64,000 bases of DNA, from positions 1-64,000 of the forward strand of contig NZ_SWBQ01000008.1 of assembly GCF_005116445.1 (NCBI RefSeq), given 5' to 3'. The notes below the pieces were generated by a model. It did not search any database, was not told the origin of the DNA, and saw nothing but the letters and a program-made list of their open reading frames with translations. Below, piece by piece: positions 42,007 to 51,203 of this stretch; position 1 is the stretch's first letter, and each line of letters opens with the position of its first letter. The translations under genes were made by a program, and so were the position numbers. Origin of the DNA: Pedobacter frigoris (GTDB lineage Bacteria > Bacteroidota > Bacteroidia > Sphingobacteriales > Sphingobacteriaceae).

Positions 42007-43026
42007 TTATTTAGAGATTGAACCGATGCCATTAATGGAAAGCTTAAAGGTTTTTCTTAACTGGCGTAAACTTACGAAAGACCATTTGAAAAGATTCTTG
42101 TTGAGTAATAGGGAAAGCGCATTCATTTTGGCTCTTTTTATGTAGATAATTTGAAACCAATAATTAAACAATACCTTTTCAAAAGGGATTTGCGGATATT
42201 TTTTTAAAGACTGATTCGCCGTTTTTAACCTGGTGAATAGAGAAAGGTAGTCAGTAAAGCTGGATGCATTAAAGTCCCCCTCCAATAGGCTGAAAAGCGC
42301 TTTACTTGTCCTTTCGTCAGGTTCGATTTGTAGTTGAGTCAGTTGGTTCTGTTTAATCGCAAAAACTTTCTCACGCCCGGTTTCAGATTGAACTATAGAA
42401 ATGTTGTTGTCGTGAATTCTGTATTTTACCAGTATGCAATCCAAATTGTTGACCTGGTATTTAGCTGAAATCCGGGTAAAAAGCTCATAATCTTCAGCTG
42501 GTGCATAATCTAGATATCCGTTTAATTCCCTTAATACTGCAGATTTATACATTACTGTAGAGTTGATAAACGTATTTTGAAAAAGCAGTGTCATTTTTAT
42601 TTTATCAGCGCCAACAGGAACTATGAACCTATTATCTTCCACATGCTTTCCGGTTTTGTCGATCACTGTGCCATGCCCCCCGCATAGAGCAAAATCAGGA
42701 TGTTCCTGAAAGAAGGTATATTGAAGTTCTAAACGATTCGGGACAGCAACATCATCGCTGTCTAATATGGCAATATATTCACCTCTGGCTTCGGTTAAAG
42801 CTACATTTCTGGTGTAGGTCAGTCCGCGGTTTTTGTCATTGTTTACTAACCTGATCCTGGGATCCTTAAACTCATTTACGATATCAAGGGTCTGGTCTGT
42901 AGAGCCATCGTTAATTATTAATAATTCGAAGTCTTCAAAGGTTTGGTCCAGGATACTTTGGATAGATTCATTGATGTAGCCGGCCGCGTTGTAAGCTGCC
43001 ATGCAAACCGTTATTTTTGGGAGCAT
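42007..43026 (-). CDS. Glycosyltransferase family 2
   Basis: About 339 residues from ATG 43026 (MLPKITVCMAAYNAAGYI), one base after the upstream stop; longer starts to 43095 overlap the previous gene and lack homology to the fold. GT-A features: NDGSTDQTLDIV, AILDSDDVAVPNRLELQ (DxD site) and APAEDYELFTRIS (ED). Adds a sugar to a surface polymer; donor unknown. Confidence 0.87.
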   Translation of the reverse strand: MLPKITVCMAAYNAAGYINESIQSILDQTFEDFELLIINDGSTDQTLDIVNEFKDPRIRLVNNDKNRGLTYTRNVALTEARGEYIAILDSDDVAVPNRLELQYTFFQEHPDFALCGGHGTVIDKTGKHVEDNRFIVPVGADKIKMTLLFQNTFINSTVMYKSAVLRELNGYLDYAPAEDYELFTRISAKYQVNNLDCILVKYRIHDNNISIVQSETGREKVFAIKQNQLTQLQIEPDERTSKALFSLLEGDFNASSFTDYLSLFTRLKTANQSLKKYPQIPFEKVLFNYWFQIIYIKRAKMNALSLLLNKNLFKWSFVSLRQLRKTFKLSINGIGSISK

Positions 43027-43027
43027 A

Positions 43028-44221
43028 CTAAATTCGTTTTTCATATTTACCGGATCGTGAAGAGAGGATTTTTCTGTACGATTCATCGAAATCACAGTTG
43101 TTGTAAAGTTGCTTTACAGTATTAAACGCATTAATACTAAAGGTTTTTAAGTGCGCTCTGTTGCTGATGAAAAATTCTAATTCTTTAATGAATTGTAGCG
43201 CAAGATCCTCCACATTATGCAGGTTGTCGACTACAATACCATTTTCTTTTGTGCGTGAAATATAATTTGAAAGTTCGCCGACGTCAGTAGATATTGGGAC
43301 TACCCCCATATTCATTCCTTCAAAAACAACCAGTCCCCAACTCTCACGGCGTGAGGTAAGCAGTAAGAGGTGCGCATCTTTATAATGGTCGTTTAAAATA
43401 GCTTTATCATGCACTGGCCCAACTATTTTTGTGTTTGAAGGAACAATAGTATCGCCAGGGCTAAAATCACCGATCAATTTAAATTCGATAGGAAGGTTTA
43501 GGTCATGGGCAATTTCTGCTACCCTGATAAACACATTTGGTCGTTTTTCCTCGCTATTTCTCCCCACAAAAAGAACCTGTAAGGTGTCCTCATAGTTTTT
43601 TTCCGGAAAGACTCCATCAAAAGGAATTTTATTTTGAATTACAGTTAGTCTTTCCAGATACTGTTCCGGTATATGATTAATTGAATACAGGTCTTTAAAC
43701 TGTTGGATCAGTACATTTCCGACAACAATTCTTTTATTAATCCGGGGAACATGCGGAAGGCTATACCTCTCTATCGCTTGGTCATCATCATCTTTAAAAT
43801 TATGCATGATATCGATGATCTGAACATGAGGGGCTAAATATGGAATCAAATCATACATGAAGCTACTACACCAGCCTGATACTACAGCATGCTGCTGTGC
43901 GTTAATCGAAGCTGCCAGCATTTTATATAATTGTTGTTTAAGCTCTTTTTTTTCCGCCCATCTACCCAGTTCTATGACGTCTGCTGCTGCCTGAAATTCT
44001 TTTTTAAATCCATCAGTTATTGACCTGTCAGTAATGAAACAAAGCGGTTTAGGATCATTGAAGAGATTCATGATGTCGACATGGACACGTTCAGCTCCAC
44101 CAAACGACCAGGAGGGAAAGAAGAAGTATAACTCTCTTTGCTTTGCAAGTTCCGTTTTGATACGGAAGTATTTGGCCAAAGCAGTAAGATTGTCTGCTAT
44201 TCTTTTAAATTTTTTAAACAT
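43028..44221 (-). CDS. Glycosyltransferase family 4/1 (GT-B)
   Basis: 397 residues. N-terminal half has YFFFPSWSFGGAERVHVDIMNLF; C-terminal half has LQVLFVGRNSEEKRPNVFIRVAE, GPVHDKAILNDHYKDAHLLLLTSRRESWGLVVFEGMNMGVVPISTDVG, the E-x7-E retaining motif region. Retaining glycosyltransferase of the surface polysaccharide operon. Confidence 0.9.
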   Translation of the reverse strand: MFKKFKRIADNLTALAKYFRIKTELAKQRELYFFFPSWSFGGAERVHVDIMNLFNDPKPLCFITDRSITDGFKKEFQAAADVIELGRWAEKKELKQQLYKMLAASINAQQHAVVSGWCSSFMYDLIPYLAPHVQIIDIMHNFKDDDDQAIERYSLPHVPRINKRIVVGNVLIQQFKDLYSINHIPEQYLERLTVIQNKIPFDGVFPEKNYEDTLQVLFVGRNSEEKRPNVFIRVAEIAHDLNLPIEFKLIGDFSPGDTIVPSNTKIVGPVHDKAILNDHYKDAHLLLLTSRRESWGLVVFEGMNMGVVPISTDVGELSNYISRTKENGIVVDNLHNVEDLALQFIKELEFFISNRAHLKTFSINAFNTVKQLYNNCDFDESYRKILSSRSGKYEKRI

Positions 44222-44267
44222 AATTAATTCTTGCCTTTGATTGTTTACAATAAACTGGAGCGCGGAT

Positions 44268-45230
44268 TTAATTGTTTATAAACGCCTTTATTTGTGTTGT
44301 TATTCGATCTGGCTTAACAAAAGGAAATAAGTAGCACATGATTCTTCTCTGTCTGGATTTTTTTTGTGGAGAAGACGAAAAGATATACCTGATTGGAGTA
44401 ATTAATCTCAGCCTGATTTTATTAAATAAACTGAGCTTGTTGTTGGGCCCATATTTTATGGCCAGATAGTAATTGTCGATGATCAGGTTGGACTTCCTAA
44501 AGTTTTCAAACAAACTGTTTTTGTAGGTTAAAGTTAGCCTCCCTTCAGGGATATAATGTTGTAAAGACAATCTGGGATCGTAGTATAATTTGTAACCTTT
44601 AAGGACTAGTCTCAGGCAGTACTCCGTGTCTTCTGCTGTTAATATTTTATGATCTGATTTGTTGATCAGAAGAGAAGGGAAATTACGGTAAGCATCCAGA
44701 TAAAGCTGTGTTCTGGAACTTAAGCCTGCTCCCCATAGCCTTCCCTTAAACGTGACGTCACCTGTGTTTTTGGATTGTGTTCCAATAGCGTAACCTTCTT
44801 GTACAGGTTCAAACCATTCAGGTAATCCTGAATTTCCAGTTGCAGCTTTAGCTTGTCCGCCCAAAGCTCCGATATCATCGTTTTCGTCGAGGATGTCAAA
44901 CGCTGTTTGTACGTACTTTGAATCCAGCCAGTTGTCATCATCACAAATGATAAAGTATTCATATTTCGCCAATGCGATTCCTTTTTGCAATGCGTAAAGT
45001 TTACCTGGTGTGCTTTCCTGGATGAGTGTCAGAGGAACGTTTTTAATATTGTGCTCATTCCAATAAGCTGCAGCGATCTCGGCTGAGTGATCTGTAGAAG
45101 CATTGTCGGCCAACAGGATTTCCCATTCCAAATTATCGCTAACTTCCTGGGCAGCCAGGTATTTCAATGTATCGGGCAGCCGCAGCGCTCCATTATAAGT
45201 ACAAACAATAACGGTAATACCTTTCTTCAT
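44268..45230 (-). CDS. Glycosyltransferase family 2
   Basis: 320 residues. ITVIVCTYNGALRLPDTLKYL, LLADNASTDHSAEIA, FIICDDDNWLDSKYVQ (DDD metal site) and LTAEDTEYCLRLVLKGYKLYYDPRL. Starts 4 nt after the ABC transporter stop, so clearly co-transcribed. Confidence 0.9.
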   Translation of the reverse strand: MKKGITVIVCTYNGALRLPDTLKYLAAQEVSDNLEWEILLADNASTDHSAEIAAAYWNEHNIKNVPLTLIQESTPGKLYALQKGIALAKYEYFIICDDDNWLDSKYVQTAFDILDENDDIGALGGQAKAATGNSGLPEWFEPVQEGYAIGTQSKNTGDVTFKGRLWGAGLSSRTQLYLDAYRNFPSLLINKSDHKILTAEDTEYCLRLVLKGYKLYYDPRLSLQHYIPEGRLTLTYKNSLFENFRKSNLIIDNYYLAIKYGPNNKLSLFNKIRLRLITPIRYIFSSSPQKKSRQRRIMCYLFPFVKPDRITTQIKAFINN

Positions 45231-45234
45231 CAGT

Positions 45235-47061
45235 TTAACTAAACGTTTGTAATTGTATTAGTTTGTTGTATAAGCCATTGTGGTCAACTAATTCTCTATG
45301 CGTACCTTTTTCAACAATCTGACCTTTATCAATCACCAGAATCAGGTCTGCGCCATGTATCGTACTTAACCTGTGCGCAATTACAATTGATGTGCGGTTC
45401 TGGGTGAGTTTGTTTAATGCATCCTGAACAAGTTTTTCTGATTCCGTATCCAAAGCAGACGTCGCTTCATCCAAGAGCATAATTGGAGGGTTAGAAAGAA
45501 CAGCTCTTGCAATACAAATGCGTTGTCGTTGTCCGCCAGATAAGCGATTCCCCCTATCACCTACGAAAGTATCATAGCCGTTTTCGCTTTGCAAAATAAA
45601 TTCGTGTGCATTGGCGATTTTCGCAGCAGCAACTACTTCTTCAGGAGTTGCCTCTGGTTTCGAAAAGGCAATGTTGTTAAAGATGGTATCATTGAACAAT
45701 AAAGATTCCTGATTAACGAGACCCATCTGTGAGCGAATACTTTCTATGGTTAAATCGGTATAGGGATGCCCGTCTATCTTAATTGTTCCGGACTTTGGAT
45801 CATGAAAACGTGGGATAAGATCCATTAACGTACTTTTTCCACCACCAGAAGGTCCTACCAACGCAATGGTTTTGCCTTTTTCAACAACAAGATTAATATT
45901 TTTCAGGACGTCTTTGTTTCCATACGAAAACGAAACATTTTCAAGAACCAGCGAATTCTGAAAAGAATTTATTGTAGTTGCATCTGGCTTGTTTACCTGT
46001 TCAGATTTTGTATCGATTAACTCCAGAACGCGTTCTCCGGCGGCTATACCTGAATGTATTCCTGCAAAGGAATCAGTAAGGGCTTTTGCCGGTCGCATGA
46101 CTTGCGAAAATAAGGCTATATATGCTATAAATTGCCCAACAGAAAGCGCATCCGGTTGCTTGCTCAAAATTAATGAGCCGCCATACCAGACAATAAAGGT
46201 TACCATGACAACGCCCAGGAATTCCGAGACGGGCGAACCCAGTTGTTGTCTTCTTACCATTTTTCTATTTAGATTGGAGTAGAAAACATTTTCCGCATGG
46301 AATTTATCTTTAATCCTTTGTGTGGCATTAAACGCTTTGATGATTTTTATCCCTCCGAGGGCTTCATCCAAAGAGCCGATCATTTTGGCAAAAGATTCAT
46401 GTGATTCCTTTGCCTGTCGTTTTAATCTTTTTACAATTTTACTAATGATAAAAGCAGATACCGGGATCACCATTAACGAAAATAAGGTCAGCTTTACAGA
46501 TATCATTAATAAAGCAATAACATAAAATATAAGTGTAAGAGGCTCTTTAAATACAACCTGCAAGGTATTGGTGACTGTAAATTGGACAACCTGTACGTCT
46601 GAGGATACCTTTGAAATGATGTCGCCCTTACGTTCATTGTTAAAATAGCCGACATGAAGGTTCATGACGTTGTTAAACACTGTTTTACGAAGATTGAGCA
46701 GGGTGTGGACCCGTAAATCTTCCATTATTCTTTGAGAAAAATATTTGAAAATATTTGAAAGCAGAACGGAACACAAAATAATCAGACATATGTATCCTAA
46801 TGTCGGCTGTTCGCCATAGGTAGCCACAGAGTAGTTGACGAATTCCTCAAACCTCGTTATCAGATCAAAAGAATGTGTGGTTTTTGTCGGATCAGGCAAC
46901 TTCTCTGTAGTTTTCGACATCATTACACTAAAAAGTGGTGAAAGTAAAGTAAGGTTTAATACGCCGAAAAAAACTGCAAGAAAAGTGGTAATTACGTAAG
47001 GTATGGCAAATTTTTCTATGGGTTTTGCGAACGATAATAATCTGAAGTACGTTTTCATCAT
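45235..47061 (-). CDS. ABC exporter, MsbA-like (lipid/oligosaccharide flippase)
   Basis: About 608 residues from ATG 47061 (or 47058); an upstream in-frame start lacks support. Exporter membrane domain of six helices (about 20-330) and an ATPase: Walker A GPSGGGKST, signature LSGGQRQRICIARA, Walker B IMLLDEATSALD, IVIAHRLSTIHGADL. At the head of a glycosyltransferase operon, it probably flips the lipid-linked product (lipid A-core or an undecaprenyl-linked glycan) across the inner membrane. Substrate is inferred from context. Confidence 0.87.
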   Translation of the reverse strand: MMKTYFRLLSFAKPIEKFAIPYVITTFLAVFFGVLNLTLLSPLFSVMMSKTTEKLPDPTKTTHSFDLITRFEEFVNYSVATYGEQPTLGYICLIILCSVLLSNIFKYFSQRIMEDLRVHTLLNLRKTVFNNVMNLHVGYFNNERKGDIISKVSSDVQVVQFTVTNTLQVVFKEPLTLIFYVIALLMISVKLTLFSLMVIPVSAFIISKIVKRLKRQAKESHESFAKMIGSLDEALGGIKIIKAFNATQRIKDKFHAENVFYSNLNRKMVRRQQLGSPVSEFLGVVMVTFIVWYGGSLILSKQPDALSVGQFIAYIALFSQVMRPAKALTDSFAGIHSGIAAGERVLELIDTKSEQVNKPDATTINSFQNSLVLENVSFSYGNKDVLKNINLVVEKGKTIALVGPSGGGKSTLMDLIPRFHDPKSGTIKIDGHPYTDLTIESIRSQMGLVNQESLLFNDTIFNNIAFSKPEATPEEVVAAAKIANAHEFILQSENGYDTFVGDRGNRLSGGQRQRICIARAVLSNPPIMLLDEATSALDTESEKLVQDALNKLTQNRTSIVIAHRLSTIHGADLILVIDKGQIVEKGTHRELVDHNGLYNKLIQLQTFS

Positions 47062-47120
47062 AATGATAAGTGTTTTGTTGGTTTTGCCCGATTTTGATAA
47101 CAGTAGCATTAACCAGCCTG

Positions 47121-47128
47121 CAAATGTA
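47121..47128 (-). promoter_or_regulatory. -7 promoter box of the glycosyltransferase operon
   Basis: Minus-strand TACATTTG, exact consensus, about 60 nt before the ABC exporter ATG. Confidence 0.55.
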
Positions 47129-47166
47129 CGGACTATTTAGCTTTTTTATTTGCTGAAAAAACGCTG

Positions 47167-47174
47167 TATATTTG
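47167..47174 (+). promoter_or_regulatory. -7 promoter box of the divergent GT2 gene (leaderless candidate)
   Basis: TATATTTG, exact consensus, ending 6 nt before the ATG at 47181. Confidence 0.55.
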
Positions 47175-47180
47175 CTTTTC

Positions 47181-48287
47181 ATGCACAATGTGAACTCGAT
47201 AGATGTCGTAATCCCTTCTTTCAGATTAAATGAAGAAATCCTATTAGGGATTTTTGACGTGGACCATCCCGTTGGATTTACAATTAATTTTTATGTTGTT
47301 GCCGATAATCCTGGTTTGAAAGTTCCGGCTTCGATAGTTGAGCTTTCAGAAAAGGGGTTGATTATCCTCGTGGTAAATCAAGTAAATCTCGGCTTTGCTC
47401 AAACACGTAATAAGGGGATCATGATGGGCAAAGGTAAATGGCTGCTTTTGCTTGACGATGATATTGTGCCCGATAAACATTTGTTGACAGCTTATGCTGA
47501 CGCGATTGCAGAACATCGTGATGCGATTGGTTTTGCAGGAGTGACTAACTTTCCGGAAACATTCAATTCAGCGACAAGAGCCATGGAACTTCATGGACTT
47601 ACCGGTCATTTTAAAGCCGCAAAAACGCATAAAAAATTGATGTGGGTGCCTACAGCAAATGTCATGCTGAACAGAGATAAGATGGATCCGGCATTGTTCA
47701 ATGAAAGTTTAAATAAAGGCGGAGAAGATATTGAGTTTTTGGTGAGAAATGTTAACCTGTTTGGTGAGCAATACATATCGGTTCCTCTTGCATCAGTTAC
47801 GCATCCCTGGTGGGACAACGGCGCTATTCAGACTGAAAGGCAATTCCGTTATGGTGTTGGTGCGGCTCAAATTGCAGCGACTCCCACAATTAGTCCTTAT
47901 ACTTATCATGATTTTACAAATACGGTAGAAACACTATTATTGCTTTTATTGGCATCGCCTTTCATTATTTTAAATTGTTCTTTATACTCCTTTTTTCTGA
48001 TCTGTTTAATTTTTGTTGGAGCGGAATTTTTAACCAATGCAACTAAAGCAATATTTAAGACGTCGGGCTTTTCTTTAGGATTGATCATAAACCTGTTCTG
48101 GTTAAAGAATTGTTACGAGGCCGGATATTTATATGAAAGTATAAGGAGCGGACGTTGGAGCGGTTTTGCTGAGCGGATTGAAATGGGTTTTGTGAAGAAG
48201 AATCCAAGCTGGTTCAGGTTAAATAAATGGAAAATCATCAAAACCTGTCTGATTATAATTGGTCTGCTATTGGCTACAATTGTTTAA
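47181..48287 (+). CDS. Glycosyltransferase family 2 with C-terminal membrane helices
   Basis: 368 residues from ATG 47181 (MHNVNSIDVVIPSF). GT-A core: NLGFAQTRNKGIMMGKGKWLLLLDDDIVP and NKGGEDIEFLVRN. From about residue 255 there are two or three membrane helices (ETLLLLLLASPFIILNCSLY and others) and one at the C-terminus, so the enzyme sits on the inner membrane. Divergent from the main operon; 14-bp tail overlap with the convergent GT2. Confidence 0.85.
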   Translation: MHNVNSIDVVIPSFRLNEEILLGIFDVDHPVGFTINFYVVADNPGLKVPASIVELSEKGLIILVVNQVNLGFAQTRNKGIMMGKGKWLLLLDDDIVPDKHLLTAYADAIAEHRDAIGFAGVTNFPETFNSATRAMELHGLTGHFKAAKTHKKLMWVPTANVMLNRDKMDPALFNESLNKGGEDIEFLVRNVNLFGEQYISVPLASVTHPWWDNGAIQTERQFRYGVGAAQIAATPTISPYTYHDFTNTVETLLLLLLASPFIILNCSLYSFFLICLIFVGAEFLTNATKAIFKTSGFSLGLIINLFWLKNCYEAGYLYESIRSGRWSGFAERIEMGFVKKNPSWFRLNKWKIIKTCLIIIGLLLATIV

Positions 48288-49065
48288 TGCCATTTTTGCA
48301 TTTTATTGTTCCGTCTTTAATAACCGCTAAATATTTTTTATAGTTCAGGTCTTCGTTATGGCGTGAGTTGATTTTATGATAAAGATGGAAGCATATGGCC
48401 TTCATTTTTAATTGCCGCTGCTTAATTCCCAGATTGGTGAGCCGGGCAGCCAGCTCAATGTCCTCATGTCCCCAACCCTGCAAGTCGTTGTTATAACCGT
48501 TTACGTCGACAAAATCCTGCTTCCAAAAGGAAAAGTTACAACCTCTTAAATTGTTGGATTTCAATTGATCGCCTCTGAACAGTGGAGCGAATAACGGCGA
48601 TCTGGTCGCATTGATTTTGCTGCCTACGCCCGAACTGAAAACATTTATTTTTGGATTTTGAGTTTTTAATATTGTTTGAGTGCGTTCGGCAGACAGCATT
48701 GAGCGGCTGCCTTTGATGTAATGCCCTTGCATTGCTTCGCTGCGGTGGTCGGCAATAAATTTTGGGTGCAGGACAATGTCGCCATCAATCTGGATGATGT
48801 GTTCCCCATTGGCAGCGTTAATTGCTCTATTCATTACAATGGTTTTTCTAAAGCCATCATCCTCTTGCCAGAAATGAGTGACAGGAATGGTTGTCATTAG
48901 TTTAAAGTCGTCTATCACGGCTTTTGTTGCTGGCCCGGAGCCGTCGTCGGCAATGAGAATTTCAACAGGAAGAACAGACTGCGCCAATACACTTTTTAAG
49001 CTAACCAGAAGGGCTTCCGGCCAGTTGTAAGTAGAGATAACAAGTGAAATGGATGGGCTTTGCAT
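48274..49065 (-). CDS. Glycosyltransferase family 2 with galactosyltransferase-type C-domain
   Basis: 263 residues. ISLVISTYNWPEALLVSLKSVLAQ, LIADDGSGPATKAVIDDF, IIQIDGDIVLHPKFIADH and GWGHEDIELAARLTNLGIKQRQLK (Glyco_transf_7C block). Close paralog of the next gene upstream (49069-49878), with which it shares layout and length; the two are 3 nt apart. Likely adds sugars to LPS core or capsule. Confidence 0.9.
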   Translation of the reverse strand: MQSPSISLVISTYNWPEALLVSLKSVLAQSVLPVEILIADDGSGPATKAVIDDFKLMTTIPVTHFWQEDDGFRKTIVMNRAINAANGEHIIQIDGDIVLHPKFIADHRSEAMQGHYIKGSRSMLSAERTQTILKTQNPKINVFSSGVGSKINATRSPLFAPLFRGDQLKSNNLRGCNFSFWKQDFVDVNGYNNDLQGWGHEDIELAARLTNLGIKQRQLKMKAICFHLYHKINSRHNEDLNYKKYLAVIKDGTIKCKNGIKQL

Positions 49066-49068
49066 TAG

Positions 49069-49878
49069 CTAAGTGTATTGATTAATACCATGTTCAATAT
49101 AAGTCGTTTTGTTGGTAATGGCATCTTTAAACTTCCTCGTGTTTTCCTCCAGGAAGGTTTTAGCGTTTTCTTTATGATAAATGTGGAATGCGATTGCTCC
49201 CAGTTTTATAAAGCGTTTTTGGAGACCTGTATTTAATAAGCGAGCGATAAACTCTTTGTCCTCTGGTCCCCAGCCATTAAAAGATTCGTTGTATCCATTC
49301 ACCTTGATTGCGTCTTTACGCCAATAGGCCATGTTGCAGCCATGAATTTCGTAAAGTTCATAACCCTTTATTTTATAGTCATTCTCAAAGTGTTTCCATA
49401 GAAAAGGCATTCTAAGCGCACTGAAGACATTGGTAATGCCTTTACTAAAAGCACTGATTTTATATTTTTTGGAAGCGAGCATCTCTTCCGAGATCTCGTC
49501 GTTGATGTAAATCCTACTTGCCCGAACGAATGAGTTGGCCTTCGCAAATTTCACGTGATCTTCTATGAATCTTGGGTGCATGATGATGTCACCATCGATC
49601 TGTACGATGTAATCGCTGCTTGCTTTTGCTATGGCCTTATTTCTGATTTCTGCTAGCCTAAACCCATTGTCTTCCTGCCATACATGATGGAGGGGGATTT
49701 GGGAAAGCTTTGCATACTTTTCTATGAGTGCTTTTGTTTCAGCACCCGATCCATCGTCGGCTATAACAATCTCGTTGGGTAATACTGTTTGATTTAGAGC
49801 GCTCAAGAGTACAACTTCTAATGCCTCAGGCCAGTTATAAGTAGAAATCATCAGTGAAGTTGTAGGGTAGTTGCGCAT
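49069..49878 (-). CDS. Glycosyltransferase family 2, paralog of the downstream gene
   Basis: 269 residues. SLMISTYNWPEALEVVLLSALNQ, VIADDGSGAETKALIEKY, IVQIDGDIIMHPRFIEDH, HGCNMAYWRKDAIKVNGY and GWGPEDKEFIARLLNTGLQKR. Same domain order as its neighbour; together they look like an old tandem duplication that has diverged in specificity. Confidence 0.9.
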   Translation of the reverse strand: MRNYPTTSLMISTYNWPEALEVVLLSALNQTVLPNEIVIADDGSGAETKALIEKYAKLSQIPLHHVWQEDNGFRLAEIRNKAIAKASSDYIVQIDGDIIMHPRFIEDHVKFAKANSFVRASRIYINDEISEEMLASKKYKISAFSKGITNVFSALRMPFLWKHFENDYKIKGYELYEIHGCNMAYWRKDAIKVNGYNESFNGWGPEDKEFIARLLNTGLQKRFIKLGAIAFHIYHKENAKTFLEENTRKFKDAITNKTTYIEHGINQYT

Positions 49879-50024
49879 TATGATTTATTCATTAAATAAT
49901 TTCATTTTTTCGATTAACCGAGGGCGGAATCTCTCATTGGGGTTGCTGCGCCGTTTGCAAATATAAAATTTAAAAAATCTTATTTATAAATTCTAATATT
50001 TGTAGAAAACAAGCCTAAAATCTC

Positions 50025-50915
50025 ATGCAAAATGCAACAGCACTTGTCGAAGGAATGAAAAAAGGGGATTTTATCTCCCTTGCCAGGGTTTTAACTTTGG
50101 TAGAGAATGATTTAGAGCCTTATAAGAAGATTCTTTTTAAGCTGCAAATCAATCCAGATGTTCCCGTGATAGGTATCACAGGGCCTCCGGGTGCTGGGAA
50201 AAGTACGCTGGTGAATGCCATTACTGCCCATTTGAGTGATTTAGGTAAGAAGATTGCCATTCTGGCTGTAGATCCGACCTCTCCATTCAATTTTGGGTCT
50301 TTGCTGGGCGATCGCATCAGAATGTCCAAGCACTTTAACAACCCTAAAATCTTTATTCGCTCTTTAGCTACACGAGGCGCCCTGGGAGGGATTTCAGGGA
50401 AGACCATTGAAATGGTGGATGTGCTTAAGTCATCTGGATTTGACCTGATCCTGGTCGAAACAGTTGGCGTGGGGCAATCTGAGGTAGAGATAGCAGGGCT
50501 TGCCGACAGGACTGTTGTCGTCCTGGTTCCTGAATCCGGTGATGAGATTCAAAACATTAAATCCGGGTTGATGGAAATCGCTCAGGGATTTGTGGTGAAT
50601 AAAGCAGACAGGGAGGGGGCTGATGCATTTGCTAATAATTTGCAGAAGCTGGTACACCAGCAACATCAGGATGTCCCGGTATTTAAAACAGTTGCGGACA
50701 AAACGGAGGGGATTGTTGAATTATGCAATTGGCTAATGTTACCCATTTTGGCAGACAATGAGCGGAAGGCTTTATTGATGGCAGAGAAAGTTTTTAGAAT
50801 CATAGCGCATTATCGGATGCAGAATATTAATAAAGCGAAACTGAGGGCTGAAATAAGTGTAGGGATGAAGCTATCAGATTTCAATATTTATCGGTTTATT
50901 GATGGTCTGATTTGA
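50025..50915 (+). CDS. meaB: Methylmalonyl-CoA mutase-associated GTPase MeaB (ArgK family)
   Basis: 296 residues; G3E chaperone GTPase that protects and reloads the B12-dependent methylmalonyl-CoA mutase. Walker A GITGPPGAGKSTLVNAI, AVDPTSPFNFGSLLGDRIRM, ETVGVGQSEVEIAGLADRTVVVLVPESGDEIQ and VVNKADREGAD. The mutase itself is not in the window. Confidence 0.94.
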   Translation: MQNATALVEGMKKGDFISLARVLTLVENDLEPYKKILFKLQINPDVPVIGITGPPGAGKSTLVNAITAHLSDLGKKIAILAVDPTSPFNFGSLLGDRIRMSKHFNNPKIFIRSLATRGALGGISGKTIEMVDVLKSSGFDLILVETVGVGQSEVEIAGLADRTVVVLVPESGDEIQNIKSGLMEIAQGFVVNKADREGADAFANNLQKLVHQQHQDVPVFKTVADKTEGIVELCNWLMLPILADNERKALLMAEKVFRIIAHYRMQNINKAKLRAEISVGMKLSDFNIYRFIDGLI

Positions 50916-51121
50916 CGGATACACACTTTTGGTCATCCGCTCCATTTAGAAAATGTCTCAAAAACAGGACTGATTTGTATATAGCATTAGTACAACTTTA
51001 CATACTTTTTTTGTTAAATTCCTTTTTATGATACATATTGCAGGATATCTATAAAATAATTTAGCCTGAAATGGCTAATTATTGATATTTACGAACTTTG
51101 GAACGGAGTTTGTACAAGTGT
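50916..51121. other. Intergenic region between meaB and ompA-like gene
   Basis: AT-rich, no gene. A small stem TTAGCC-TGAAAT-GGCTAA (51061-51078) is present. The promoter of the porin gene follows. Confidence 0.4.
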
Positions 51122-51151
51122 TTTGAGAAATTAAAAATTTGTTTAATTTTG
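51122..51151 (+). promoter_or_regulatory. Promoter of the OmpA-like gene
   Basis: TTTG (51122-51125), 18 bp, TAATTTTG (51144-51151): good match to both Bacteroidota promoter elements. A leader of about 50 nt follows, AT-rich, with AAAATTTGTTTAACC just ahead of the start region. Confidence 0.78.
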
Positions 51152-51203
51152 CTACACAAAAAACAATACAATTAAAATTTGTTTAACCTTAAAAAAGAAA
51201 ATT

